Positions 34,951 to 44,052 are shown, counted from the first letter of the stretch. The stretch: 64,000 nt of DNA from Nostoc sp. ATCC 43529 (GCA_003326205.1 LWTK01000074.1:248001-312000), one strand, 5' to 3'. Translations and numbers: made by a program. Notes: a model not told the origin generated them from the letters alone.

Positions 34951-35038
34951 GGACTTTGAAATACCCGATGGCGATCGCTGCTAATGTGTTATGTTATGTC
35001 AGACTAATAAATTTCAGGCGTTATTTATGAAGATACAA

Positions 35039-35740
35039 TCAACCTAAATGGTTTTCTAAATAATCCGCCATCATCCGTTTCATATCAGTAATCATACCAT
35101 CAATATCTCCACCATCCTTCACAATTTCTTTTTCCTGCTGTATGAGATAACTCATACCTTTGTAGAGAGCTTTCATCATACGTGCAATCTGCCAGCCCTC
35201 GATTGGTTTCATATCCGGGCAAACCCGTAGAAGTAAATCATAAATGGTTGCCAGTATCTCGCGATCGATCCGTTGAGTCGCTTGTGCCAAGGTTCCTTCC
35301 TCTGACTGCCCAGCATTGAGATGTCTAAAGGCAGGATGTTTGCGTTCAAAGGCAATCATGGGGTCAATCACGCGATCGATCATAGTGGCAAAATCCAGAC
35401 CGGACACATCCTGTTGCAGAGCAGCCACCGTATTACTGCCCAATTGCTGTATATATCGCTCCCCCAAGGCTGTTAAAATTGCTTCCTTGTTAGAGAAATA
35501 CTGATACACCGAGCCAACTGAAATCCCGGCCTGCTCGGCTAAGACATTGGTATTGATAGCTTCTGGGCCTCCGTCCGCCAGCAAATCGGCGGCAGTGTCG
35601 AGAATTAAATTGCGCCGTCGCTGACCGCGCTCCCCTGAGGGACTGCGCCGGCTTTTCTCTGATGCCAGATTACCATCCTCTGAAATGGGTGAGTTCACTG
35701 TTTTATTGCCTGGAGATTGACGATGTGAGCTTTTGCTCAT
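35039..35740 (-). CDS. TetR-family transcriptional regulator
   Basis: A 233-residue regulator. After a charged 40-residue leader comes the TetR helix-turn-helix (LILDTAADLLADGGPEAINT and LAEQAGISVGSVYQYFSNKEAIL, about residues 45-90), followed by a helical ligand-binding domain. It is divergent from a reductase gene 90 bases away with a perfect palindrome between them, so it most likely represses that gene and itself. The inducer is unknown. Confidence 0.9.
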   Translation of the reverse strand: MSKSSHRQSPGNKTVNSPISEDGNLASEKSRRSPSGERGQRRRNLILDTAADLLADGGPEAINTNVLAEQAGISVGSVYQYFSNKEAILTALGERYIQQLGSNTVAALQQDVSGLDFATMIDRVIDPMIAFERKHPAFRHLNAGQSEEGTLAQATQRIDREILATIYDLLLRVCPDMKPIEGWQIARMMKALYKGMSYLIQQEKEIVKDGGDIDGMITDMKRMMADYLENHLG

Positions 35741-35756
35741 ATACTTCCAAATATGG

Positions 35757-35776
35757 ATGTGAGTGATAGCTCACAT
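35757..35776. promoter_or_regulatory. Operator palindrome of the TetR/reductase divergon
   Basis: ATGTGAG and CTCACAT form a perfect inverted repeat with a 6-base centre, 17 bases before the TetR start codon and 55 before the reductase. Size and place fit a TetR-family operator. A CRP-type site is less likely because TGTGA and TCACA are 8, not 6, bases apart. Confidence 0.7.
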
Positions 35777-35830
35777 TAGCAAAGTTCGGACTAAATCTAC
35801 AAGGAATGCGATCGCTAGGAGATAACTATC

Positions 35831-36835
35831 ATGAGTGGCAAAACAGCGTTTGTGACTGGAGCGACAGGTCTTTTGGGTAGTAATCTTTGCCAATTGCTAG
35901 TATCGCAGGGATGGCAAGTCAAGGGGCTGGTTCGATCTATCGATAAAGCTAAACGTTTCCTGGGAAGCACCCCAATTGAATTTATTCAGGGTGATATTGA
36001 GAATGTGCCTGCCTTTGCTCAAGCATTAAAGGGAGTAGATGTGGTGTTTCACACCGCAGCCTTTTTTCGGGAGTATTACCAGCCAGGTAGTCATTGGGAG
36101 AAGATGAAGCGCATCAACGTGGATGCGACAATAGAACTTTTGCAAGCAGCAGAAGCACAAGGGGTGGCACGAACAGTTTTCACTTCATCCAGTGGGGTAA
36201 TCCAGACTTACCCAGATCGAGCTGCTACTGAAACAGCTCCTTACAACGAATTTGCCCAAAAGAACCTCTATTTCAAAACTAAGGTTTTGGCAGAACAGGA
36301 AATTTATCGCTTTCTGGAAACTAGCCGAATGGATGTGGTGATGATTTTGCCTGGTTGGATGATGGGTCCTGGGGATGCCGCACCGACTTCTGCGGGGCAA
36401 CTGGTGTTGGATCTATTGGCAAGTAAGCTACCGGGGACAGTTAATGGTGGTGCTTCATTGACTGATGTTCGGGATGTGTCGGCAGCTATGGTTAACGCTG
36501 CCGAACGAGGGAAACGGGGTGAGCGTTACATAGTAGCAGGGCCACTGAAAACCATGAAAGATATTGCCTTAGAACTGGAAGCGATTTCAGGGGTGAAAGC
36601 TCCCACAATGGAAATTCCTGATTGGCTTGCACTCTCAATTGCATGGTTATTAGAAACATGGACGGGTTTGATAGGTGGAGTCAACCCTATGCCACTGGCT
36701 GGCGTCCAAACTTTGTTGGAAAAAGGAAGTTTAAGTTCAGCCAAAGCAAGCCTTGAGTTGGGAGTAAGCTTTCGACCTTTCACAGATACATTGAAAGATA
36801 CGGTGTTGTGGTATCAATCTCAAGGCTATCTCTAG
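35831..36835 (+). CDS. NAD(P)-dependent epimerase/reductase (extended SDR family)
   Basis: A 334-residue extended short-chain dehydrogenase. The nucleotide-binding loop is TGATGLLG near the N terminus, and the active-site tyrosine and lysine are in LYFKTK (about residue 144). GPGDAAPTSAG is the substrate-side loop typical of dihydroflavonol-4-reductase-like enzymes. AGGAGATAA precedes the ATG. It is controlled, by position, by the divergent TetR regulator, which suggests a detoxification or secondary-metabolite substrate. Confidence 0.88.
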   Translation: MSGKTAFVTGATGLLGSNLCQLLVSQGWQVKGLVRSIDKAKRFLGSTPIEFIQGDIENVPAFAQALKGVDVVFHTAAFFREYYQPGSHWEKMKRINVDATIELLQAAEAQGVARTVFTSSSGVIQTYPDRAATETAPYNEFAQKNLYFKTKVLAEQEIYRFLETSRMDVVMILPGWMMGPGDAAPTSAGQLVLDLLASKLPGTVNGGASLTDVRDVSAAMVNAAERGKRGERYIVAGPLKTMKDIALELEAISGVKAPTMEIPDWLALSIAWLLETWTGLIGGVNPMPLAGVQTLLEKGSLSSAKASLELGVSFRPFTDTLKDTVLWYQSQGYL

Positions 36836-36923
36836 AATCCAGATTTTTAATTAAATACTTTATACCATCAACTTTTCTTGTGGAGTCGGCATCGCGCCAA
36901 AGGAATAATACCAATTCGCAATG

Positions 36924-36942
36924 GGCTTCTCTACGAGACGCT
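36924..36942. repeat. Dispersed repeat GGCTTCTCTACGAGACGCT
   Basis: This 19-base motif occurs again in the opposite orientation at 52837-52855, inside a Uma2 gene, with one mismatch. CCCCGTAGGGG follows at 36954, making a second small palindrome. The surrounding gap (36836-37105) shows nothing else. Confidence 0.7.
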
Positions 36943-37105
36943 CTTGCTTGCTTCCCCGTAGGGGTACGCTTAGAGCGGTGTAGAAGCGTCACTTTTCAAG
37001 TCAGAGACTTTCAAGTTTCTTGCCCATTGCCTGCTATAACTTCAACAGCGCGGTACTTACCCTTTTCAAAGCTGAGAGTTTGGTTACTCCCGGCTTTGAA
37101 AAAAC

Positions 37106-37711
37106 TTAACGACACTGACGATATTTAATGTGATAAACCAAACCACGATGGGCAAGGTCAAACGAGTCAACAGTAGCCATCCCTTGACCACTGGCAGTCA
37201 TCGCAGCATTCACCCGCATATTTACACTGTCGCCACAGCGTGACCAGACATCAGCCACAGTCACTAACTGGTCTCGAACGTTGTAGTCGGTTTCGCCGTT
37301 AAACACCCTAGAAAAAACAGGGCCGCGCTGACCAGCAAAAAAGTACTCCGCTCGGAGTCTGCCAATTGTGGAGGGAGCAACATACCCCCGATAATCAGCA
37401 TCATACAGTGAGATTTGAAAGCCTTGCGGTACTTGAATCGGAATGCTCAGATTACAGCTTTTGCGTCTTTCTGCTGACTTATTCCCCACAGCGATAAACT
37501 GATCGAATAAAATACTTAGCTCTTGACCATCGGGACTGACGTTGACGCTAGCAGAACCATCGGGGCAACCGTTACCACCATATTCTGCGCCTAAAATTTC
37601 AACTTTTTCGTTAGCAAGAGCGGGGCCGATGGAAGCCGTAATCAATGTCGCCGCAGCTAAAAAAGCTTTAACAAAGTTAACACTTCTTCTCTGAAAATTT
37701 TGACTATTCAT
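37106..37711 (-). CDS. Secreted DUF4360 family protein
   Basis: A 201-residue exported protein with a signal peptide (hydrophobic FVKAFLAAATLITASIG, cleavage near ALA-NE at residue 34). The family signature GGNGCPDGSASVNVSPDGQELSILFDQF in part, then SCNLSIPIQVPQG, identifies DUF4360, a beta-rich domain seen in fungi and bacteria with unknown function. Four conserved-looking cysteines (in GGNGCP, RKSCNL, SRCGD and YRQCR) suggest two disulfides. Stand-alone gene. Confidence 0.88.
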   Translation of the reverse strand: MNSQNFQRRSVNFVKAFLAAATLITASIGPALANEKVEILGAEYGGNGCPDGSASVNVSPDGQELSILFDQFIAVGNKSAERRKSCNLSIPIQVPQGFQISLYDADYRGYVAPSTIGRLRAEYFFAGQRGPVFSRVFNGETDYNVRDQLVTVADVWSRCGDSVNMRVNAAMTASGQGMATVDSFDLAHRGLVYHIKYRQCR

Positions 37712-38435
37712 TACTCACCTAACTTGAGTATTTTGTACAGTGTTAGCTCCAAATTTGATATGTATAATTCCGGAAAATTTATCGAAAAAAATTTTGTAAA
37801 AACCTTATATTTTTTAAAATACATTTTCATGTATAACTTCTAAATTTCTAGAAATTTTTTGTATAAAAAAGCATGTAAAATAAGCTCTGTACTGTCAAAT
37901 AATTAACTAATTGACAGTGATATTAAGTATAAGTTTGCGAACTCTAATTTTTAGAGATTTAAACTCTCAAGGTCTTTATTAGAAAGCTTTTTGTAACTTG
38001 ATTTAGGTCTACGGATACCTCAAAATTACTGAAAAATAGATTAATACCATCGACTTGAGCAACATTTATATACTGAAGTTAACTATAGTTAGCTTATAAA
38101 AATATCTCAACTAATTTCAGTGCCATTATTCCAAGTCAGTGGAGAAATTAAGTAGGTTATTTAGATAAATTTACAGTATTTTTACTCACTAAATAAAATA
38201 TCTAGCGACCTACAATTAGCGATCGTTTTTCCACTAACTAATTCTGATTTTTTGGCTTCTAAGTTCTTAGTTAAACCTTCAATATTCAATATGTGCTTGC
38301 TTAACGACTAAAAAGTTTTATCTAGTGTTCCCGCAAAAGTGGAAGAGACGATCGCTGTTGACTGGAGATTACACATTGATAAAAAATGTGTTCTAAAAAG
38401 CACATATTGTATAAGTGTTTAGCATTCCTAAATTC
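37712..38435. other. A/T-rich intergenic region
   Basis: This 724-base stretch has no coding frame, repeat family member or RNA that I can recognise. The start, near 37712-37760, should hold the promoter of the DUF4360 gene. The rest may be decayed sequence belonging with the adjacent permease fragment. Confidence 0.35.
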
Positions 38436-38753
38436 CTACCGATCGCGGTTTTCAGGAAAGTAGGGAAGACCTAATGCTTTTGGGGTTACGGATTTACCAG
38501 TCTTACTTACCAATGCCAAAATTGCGATCGCATAAGGTAACATCACCAGAAATTGATAAGGTATATTTGCGCCTAACGCCTGAATTCGCAACTGCAAAGC
38601 TTCTGTAGCGCCAAATAACAAACAAGCCAAAGTAGTGCCTACAGGATGCCACCTACCAAAAATTAAAGCAGCGATCGCGATAAATCCTTTGCCAGCACTC
38701 ATATTTTCTGTAAAAAATCTTACTTGCACTAAAGCAAGATTGGCACCTCCCAA
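38436..38753 (-). pseudogene. C-terminal fragment of an ABC transporter permease
   Basis: The frame (105 residues) matches only the last third of sugar/nucleoside-type inner-membrane permeases: GGANLALVQVRFFTENMSAGKGFIAIAALIFGRW is the conserved helix-loop, followed by LLFGATEALQLRIQ and a last helix. The upstream sequence runs into a stop five codons before LGG, and an AAACTGGC/GCCAGTTT palindrome (38752-38773) sits at the break. No other transporter genes are nearby. A decayed gene. Confidence 0.7.
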
Positions 38754-38815
38754 ACTGGCGAGACAGCCAGTTTACCTGAAAAACGCTGTATTATTCTCCC
38801 CATCCCCCCATCTCC

Positions 38816-40144
38816 CTAGTCCATCATTCCTGCTTTAATTAACTGACGTGCCAATGCGATCGCCTCTGCTGGTGTTGAAACTTTCCCCTCAGCTTGTGCT
38901 ACAGCAATTTCTGTTAATAATTTGCCTACTATTGGTGAAGCCGGAATATCTAGTGCTATAATCAACTCCTTCCCACTGACTAATGGAGTGGGATGAGCGA
39001 CCAGATCATCAGGGTTGAGGTAGCGGTTGATTAAAGGTGCAAAGACAAGGCAAGGCGTTGCATAGGTTTCCTCTGTTGTAGCGACTGCTGTGTTTAGCTG
39101 CTTGTTGCCAGACATCGCCTCTACCAAATTATCAGATGCTACGGCTAGCGCTACCGTGGCAGGAAACACAATATCTGCATCTTGGAACAGAAAGTATTGT
39201 TCTCGCAAAGACATATTTGCTATTTTCAGATGGGGTGATAATTTTAAAGCAGTGGTTACACCGCGAATTTCAGCACGACTGTAGGTAAGTTCTTGTAATT
39301 CTATTTCTACTAATTCTGGATTTTGGTTGACAAGACAAGCAAGTTTAGCAATGGCTAACCAAGTAGTTTTGATGGTATCCCGGACATATCCTTGTAGTTG
39401 TACTCCCAGTTGTTGCCAATTTTGAGCGAGTAAAACTGCTGCATCGTCAACAGCTGCTAATTTATTTAAACTTTCACAGGTGGCGCTTTTGAAGAAAGGC
39501 TTAACTAAACCATCTTCCCAAGCACTTGTTATCCAGGGAGTACCCTGAGAATTTGCCAATAAATAACCGATTTCTACCCGAAATCGTTCTGCTGCAACCT
39601 TGCTGATGTGTGATGCCAAAGAACGAATTGTGGTTTGGGTAGCTGACTCAATAGTAAAATTCAGTTGGGCAGCTTGGCGATAAGCTCGCATTAACCGCAA
39701 AGGATCGTCTTCGAGGTTAGCGGGTGATACCATTCGCAAAATGCCCTGTTGTAAATCTGCATAGCCTTGTAAAGGATCGATGATTTCTTGCGTGTGGGGA
39801 TTGTAGGCGATCGCATTTATTGTAAAGTCCCGTCTGTGCAAGTCAACCTCTAGACTGTCTCCTTCTTGTTGGGCAAAGTCAGCCGTGGCGTGGGGAAAAA
39901 CCACACGGGCGATTTGTCGTTCTGCATCGAGTAAGACAAACCCAGCATTATAATGATGGGCGATCGCTCTTGCTACCTTTACCGCGTTAGATGGTATGAC
40001 AAAATCTAGATCCAAGTATTCGCGAGTTCTGCCAAGGATGGCATCCCGTACAGCACCACCCACCATATAAGCGGGTTGTGGCAATAACGCCAAACTAAAA
40101 GGCCAATTTTCGGGAGCTAGGGTAGAAGCAACAAAAGAATGCAT
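38816..40144 (-). CDS. cca: tRNA nucleotidyltransferase (CCA- or A-adding)
   Basis: About 442 residues. The class II nucleotidyltransferase head has YMVGGAVRDAILGR, the metal-binding DLDFVI, the RRDFTINAIAYN strand and EDDPLRLMRAYR, which selects nucleotides. The remaining helical body binds tRNA. In some bacteria CC and A addition are split between two such enzymes; sequence alone does not tell which this is. I prefer the ATG at 40144 over one five codons upstream. It is essential here because the 3' CCA of tmRNA is not encoded. Confidence 0.9.
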   Translation of the reverse strand: MHSFVASTLAPENWPFSLALLPQPAYMVGGAVRDAILGRTREYLDLDFVIPSNAVKVARAIAHHYNAGFVLLDAERQIARVVFPHATADFAQQEGDSLEVDLHRRDFTINAIAYNPHTQEIIDPLQGYADLQQGILRMVSPANLEDDPLRLMRAYRQAAQLNFTIESATQTTIRSLASHISKVAAERFRVEIGYLLANSQGTPWITSAWEDGLVKPFFKSATCESLNKLAAVDDAAVLLAQNWQQLGVQLQGYVRDTIKTTWLAIAKLACLVNQNPELVEIELQELTYSRAEIRGVTTALKLSPHLKIANMSLREQYFLFQDADIVFPATVALAVASDNLVEAMSGNKQLNTAVATTEETYATPCLVFAPLINRYLNPDDLVAHPTPLVSGKELIIALDIPASPIVGKLLTEIAVAQAEGKVSTPAEAIALARQLIKAGMMD

Positions 40145-40230
40145 TGTAATAAAAATCAACCCAGCAACTAATGAATAACACTCCAGCTTAAGCTAGATTA
40201 ACAATAAAGGCCCCTGGAGTTGGTTCTATT

Positions 40231-40479
40231 ATGTGTATTTGCGTGAACTGCCACTATGTAGACCGCTGTCTCACCTATCATGCCGTAGAAGGGCAGCACC
40301 AACAACCCCACTTGACCGAAACACCAGATTTTGATCCGAATGAACCTTCTATCAACGTCAACATCCGGACTAAAGACGATGTGATTGAAATGGAATGGGA
40401 CGTTGTTGGTTGTCTGAGCTTTAAGCGGGAAATGGGTAAATGGTCGAAGTTGCGTCCTGGAGAATTAGTGCCGACTTAA
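40231..40479 (+). CDS. ycf34: Ycf34 family protein
   Basis: An 82-residue protein conserved in cyanobacteria and red-algal plastids. It starts MCICVNCHYVDRC with four clustered cysteines that bind an iron-sulfur cluster; in Synechocystis Ycf34 supports photosynthetic electron transport. VIEMEWDVVGCLSF contains a further cysteine. Divergent from the cca gene with an 86-base spacer. Confidence 0.92.
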   Translation: MCICVNCHYVDRCLTYHAVEGQHQQPHLTETPDFDPNEPSINVNIRTKDDVIEMEWDVVGCLSFKREMGKWSKLRPGELVPT

Positions 40480-40567
40480 AATTTTGGATTTAAGATTTGC
40501 AATTTTAGATTGGCAATTCAATTCCAAATTTATTAACAAAAATCTTGGCAAAATTATGAATTGTCTG

Positions 40568-40797
40568 TAGGGGCGTACAGCTGTACATCGGTGTCAACTT
40601 AAGCCCAAAGCTATATGGGACAGACGTTTTGCAAATCCCTCACGCCCTCATCCCCTAACCCCTTCTCCCACAGGAGAAGGGGAATATAATTTCTGGCTCC
40701 CCTCTCCTAAAGGGAGAGGGGCTGGGGGTGAGGGCAAAACCTTCTCACAAAGCGGGTTTCACGTTAAGTTTACACCAATGACAGCTGTACGCCCCTA
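40568..40797. mobile_element. 230-bp inverted-repeat element with nested palindromes
   Basis: TAGGGGCGTACAGCTGT at the left and its complement at the right begin inverted ends of about 34 bases with a few differences. Nested inside are CCCTCATCCCC/GGGGGTGAGGG and CCCCTTCTCC/GGAGAAGGGG stems. No coding capacity. It fills much of the 555-base gap after ycf34; AATTTTGGATTT and AAAATCCAAAATC heptad-type motifs flank the gap (40480-40512 and 41001-41030). Confidence 0.75.
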
Positions 40798-41034
40798 CCT
40801 ATTTCTTTGGGGCATCATCCTAAAGCATAAAAAACAGAAAACTAACAAAATCATTTGCATAATTAGGGCGGGCTTTTCGGCTCACCCCACAAGAGTTTCA
40901 TAAAATTTAGATATGCAAACGAGATGTGGAATAGGCGATCGCTTTGACAAATCTGGTGAAAAATGCATTAATCTAACCCAGATATAAAAAGCGATTTCTC
41001 ATGCAAAATCTAAAATCCAAAATCTAAAATTCAC

Positions 41035-41271
41035 TTATCGGATGCCATCATTATCAATTGCACTATAGCTATCGCTAGGGAAAAGCCCCAACCAAGGGTC
41101 AGAACTAGGAGTTAAAAATAGTTGGGCGTAGACTTGTTGATTGAGGATTTCTACATTCTTTGTTTGGTTACCTTCCATAAACCATTGATGAATTTGGCTG
41201 TGCAATATATATTCATTTCTGACTGTATCTAAAGCCATTGCAGCTTCAAAACTTTTCACTATTATCGGCAA
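41035..41271 (-). CDS. Hypothetical protein, possibly a 5'-truncated gene
   Basis: A 78-residue frame that must start with TTG (41271) or an internal ATG (residue 12, MALDTVRNEY). The frame stays open and protein-like for about 20 codons upstream (VNTEKLFANAAKDNLP...) without any start codon, which suggests that a longer gene has lost its beginning. The C terminus (LTPSSDPWLGLFPSDSYSAI) looks conserved. I do not recognise the family. Confidence 0.45.
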   Translation of the reverse strand: MPIIVKSFEAAMALDTVRNEYILHSQIHQWFMEGNQTKNVEILNQQVYAQLFLTPSSDPWLGLFPSDSYSAIDNDGIR

Positions 41272-41694
41272 ATTATCTTTTGCAGCATTGGCAAATAATT
41301 TTTCAGTATTTACCTAACAAAATCAGGTTTATATCCGTCCCTGAACACATACACGTATTTATTTACGGAAGCTACTTCATCAAAAGTACAAATTATTAAA
41401 AATAAGATGTGTTGATTTTGTATTTAAATAAATTTAAATACAAAAATGATAGTACTAAGATGAAGACTTATTTTTTTAAAATCAGTAATATTTCTGTTTA
41501 AAATCAAAGCGAATATAACTAAATTATTGATATTGTAAGTTGCACGAATTTCTAGTCACAGCTAGGAATTGGTAACAGGCTTTATTTGAGAGCGCAATAA
41601 GTTATCTGGGTAAAATCACGATTTTGTTTGAGACAGAGAACAAATACAAGCTCTGAAAACTTGGAATATTTATTAACCAATTTGACAAATCACC
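41272..41694. other. A/T-rich intergenic region
   Basis: 423 bases with no recognisable gene, RNA or repeat, apart from the open extension of the preceding frame at its left edge. TTTAAATAAATTTAAA at 41422 is a local A/T palindrome. Confidence 0.3.
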
Positions 41695-42009
41695 ATGCAC
41701 AAACATATTTGGAATCTGCTAATGCTAGTATTAGCAACAATTTCGACTTGCACTATTACTCCATGTCATGCTCAAACGGCTGCAAAATCTGATAGTCAAA
41801 ATACTGATAATATTAGTGCCATATCTTCAAATTCACCTTCTGCTATCCAATTGCGTGATTTAGTTAATTCTACTGGTAACAAACCTACTGTCCTATCTGA
41901 GACAGTTACTAACACTTCTGTTTCTCAAGCTAATATAACTGCGCCTCAACCCAAGGTCAGAATTCCTATATTCAGCAGAATTTTTCGTACACCTTCCATG
42001 CAGCAGTAA
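41695..42009 (+). CDS. Small secreted protein of unknown function
   Basis: A 104-residue protein with a clear signal peptide (MHKHIWNLLMLVLATISTCTI, cleavage after CHA at about residue 26). The mature part is rich in Ser, Thr, Asn and Gln with no obvious fold, and ends with the basic KVRIPIFSRIFRTP. I do not recognise it. Low complexity makes a functional guess unsafe, but the signal peptide supports a real gene. Confidence 0.55.
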   Translation: MHKHIWNLLMLVLATISTCTITPCHAQTAAKSDSQNTDNISAISSNSPSAIQLRDLVNSTGNKPTVLSETVTNTSVSQANITAPQPKVRIPIFSRIFRTPSMQQ

Positions 42010-42127
42010 TCAAGTACTCAGACAAACCAACTTATCCTCAGGTATTGTCGTCAATATTGCGTCTATGGCAGGGAACAAGCAATAGGGTTAAAAATCTTTC
42101 GTATCTTCAGGGAAATAGACTACGCGC

Positions 42128-42154
42128 TAGGGACACAGCATTGCTGTGTCCCTA
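42128..42154. repeat. Perfect palindrome, TAGGGACACAGCA type
   Basis: TAGGGACACAGCA and TGCTGTGTCCCTA are a perfect 13-base-pair inverted repeat with a one-base centre, built like the AGAGACG palindromes elsewhere in the window. The rest of the 564-base gap (42010-42573) holds a degenerate ACATCTTGCCTGTCCTG motif at 42268 similar to 54282, and a gcgatcgcc site. Confidence 0.88.
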
Positions 42155-42573
42155 CGTCTATGTGTAGATGTGGTTCAGATACACGAAAACTATTGCAAAT
42201 TGAATTAATAAGCTGTTCCACATCTTGCTTGTATATCTAAATTTGATTAAAGTCTTGGGGTTGGAACATCTTGCCTGTCCTGATTATGGAATAGAAATGT
42301 GAAGCAGTTTAATCATCCTAGAGGCATACTTTTTTCGCTCCAGAATGGGTAATCTGTTCAACTTGAATCAATAGTGAATGGGTTGTGCTGATTGGAATTA
42401 CAAATCAAAGCGATCGCCTTCGCTCATATTTTTATTTTGCAGTAAAAAACTTGATATTTTTCTACCCACAGTTGTGAAGGCAATCGCTCAAAAGAAAGAT
42501 GGAATCACCCTAACGTTTATGTCAACGTGATATTAGCAATAATTCCGAACACTTTGTTAGAGGAGAACTCAGG

Positions 42574-43626
42574 ATGGTAGCTAGTTTAGATGATACGAAA
42601 CGCAATGCTATTGCTGTGAAATTGGCAAGTATCAAAGCACTGCAACAATTGGTCATCGAAAATGAACAACTCCTTTTAAGAGAAGGACTTGATGCCGAAA
42701 TTGCCGATCGCATCCGCAATTTCATCAAAGATGATGAAAAAAATCTTGGTGTTTTGGAAACTGTAATTACTCAGTATGGCATTCAGGCTGAACCTAAAAA
42801 GAACTTGACACAATTTATTGAAAAAGTTCGCGAATTGTTTAAGGGTTCTGAGCTAAGCCTATATGAAAAAGTATCTCAACACGAATTACTGAAACATCAA
42901 ATTGTAATGAGTGGTTTGATAGTTCATAAAGCCGCTCAAAAAGTTGGTGCTGATGTAATGGTGGCGATCGGGCCTTTGAATACCATTAACTTTGAAAACC
43001 GCGCTCATCAAGAGCAACTCAAAGGTATTCTAGAAATTCTCGGTGTCCGCGAACTAACTGGACAAGATGCAGATCAAGGAATTTGGGCACGCGTTCAAGA
43101 TGCTTTGGCTGCGGTAAGTGGTGTGGTAGGTAGTGCCGTCACCCAAGGTAGTGACAAAAAGGATTTGAATATCCAAGATGTCATTCGCCTAGATCACAAC
43201 AAGGTAAATACTCTGTTTACCGAACTATTACAAAGCAACAATCCACAAAAGATCCAAGAATACTTCGGTCAAATTTACAAGGATCTTACAGCTCACGCTG
43301 AAGCTGAAGAAGAAGTTGTCTACCCAAGAGTACGTCCTTTCTACGGTCAAGACAACACCCAAGAACTGTATGACGAACAAGCTGATATGAAGCGTCGGTT
43401 GGAGCAAATTAAATCTATCAGCCCCTCTGCACCTGAATTCAAAGATAGAGTTAGAGAACTGATGGATATTGTTGGCGACCACATTCGTCAAGAAGAAAGC
43501 ACAATGTTTGCTGGAATTCGCAACAACTTGAGTACTGAGCAAAGCGAACAACTCGCTACTGAATTCAAAGCTGCTAAAACCCGGATTCAACAGAGATTAG
43601 GTGTTGTTACTGAATCTAAGATCTAG
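42574..43626 (+). CDS. Hemerythrin HHE-domain protein with N-terminal helical domain
   Basis: A 350-residue soluble protein. Residues 1-165 form a ferritin-like helical bundle with several glutamates and histidines (VIENEQLLLREGLDAE, QHELLKHQIVMSG). Residues 200-335 form a hemerythrin HHE domain with iron-binding H and E residues in RLDHNKVNTLF, AHAEAEEEVVYPRV and GDHIRQEESTMF. Such proteins bind oxygen, NO or iron. GAGGAGAA precedes the ATG. Stand-alone gene with a strong terminator. Roles in oxidative stress or differentiation are plausible but unproven. Confidence 0.88.
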   Translation: MVASLDDTKRNAIAVKLASIKALQQLVIENEQLLLREGLDAEIADRIRNFIKDDEKNLGVLETVITQYGIQAEPKKNLTQFIEKVRELFKGSELSLYEKVSQHELLKHQIVMSGLIVHKAAQKVGADVMVAIGPLNTINFENRAHQEQLKGILEILGVRELTGQDADQGIWARVQDALAAVSGVVGSAVTQGSDKKDLNIQDVIRLDHNKVNTLFTELLQSNNPQKIQEYFGQIYKDLTAHAEAEEEVVYPRVRPFYGQDNTQELYDEQADMKRRLEQIKSISPSAPEFKDRVRELMDIVGDHIRQEESTMFAGIRNNLSTEQSEQLATEFKAAKTRIQQRLGVVTESKI

Positions 43627-43697
43627 TTAATAGATTGGCAATTTCGCTTAATTAATTCTGACTTAGTTGCGATACCAAATTGCTAGGTAAATAGAGC

Positions 43698-43738
43698 AAC
43701 TCCTAACACATAGTGTTAGGAGTTTTTGTTTATTTTTA
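43698..43738 (+). terminator. Terminator of the hemerythrin gene
   Basis: AACTCCTAACAC and GTGTTAGGAGTT pair perfectly over 12 bases around an ATA loop, followed by TTTGTTTATTTTT. Confidence 0.92.
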
Positions 43739-43760
43739 CAGGCAATTTATCTTTGCCTAT

Positions 43761-44052
43761 TGCTCTGTCGCACTAATTTTGCTGGCTTGTGGTTTCTAGA
43801 TCTCCAACTTCCTTAAGAAGTCGCGGATCTATAACCCTCATAACTAATGCGACGAACCACTAGTGGTTTATCGCATTAATTTTGATGGGTTGGGTAAATC
43901 TTTGAAAGCTTAACTCTAGCGTCTTCTGTACGAAAGCGCCAATCCACACAAACTTTTGACTATGTGCTTTTTGGACATATACTATGATTTGCGATTGCTC
44001 CCAGTCTCACTTTCGATTATAACCTCTCATAACTAATGCGACAGACCACTAG
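43761..44052. mobile_element. Two head-to-tail inverted-repeat elements sharing a CTAG junction
   Basis: TGGTYTATCGCATTAATTTTG-type ends and their complement occur four times. Element one runs from 43761 to about 43863, element two from about 43860 to 44052; they meet at CACTAGTGG, producing a palindrome from 43845 to 43878. The left end of element one is diverged (TGCTCTGTCGCACTAATTTTG in part). Neither has coding capacity. A second such pair is at 58218-58485. Just to the right (44062-44081) is a separate ATGAGTCCTAT end motif. Confidence 0.8.

Noticed and set aside
35758..35775. CRP-type site
   Set aside because: TGTGA and TCACA are spaced by 8 bases; a cyanobacterial CRP site needs 6. 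The divergent TetR gene gives a better explanation.
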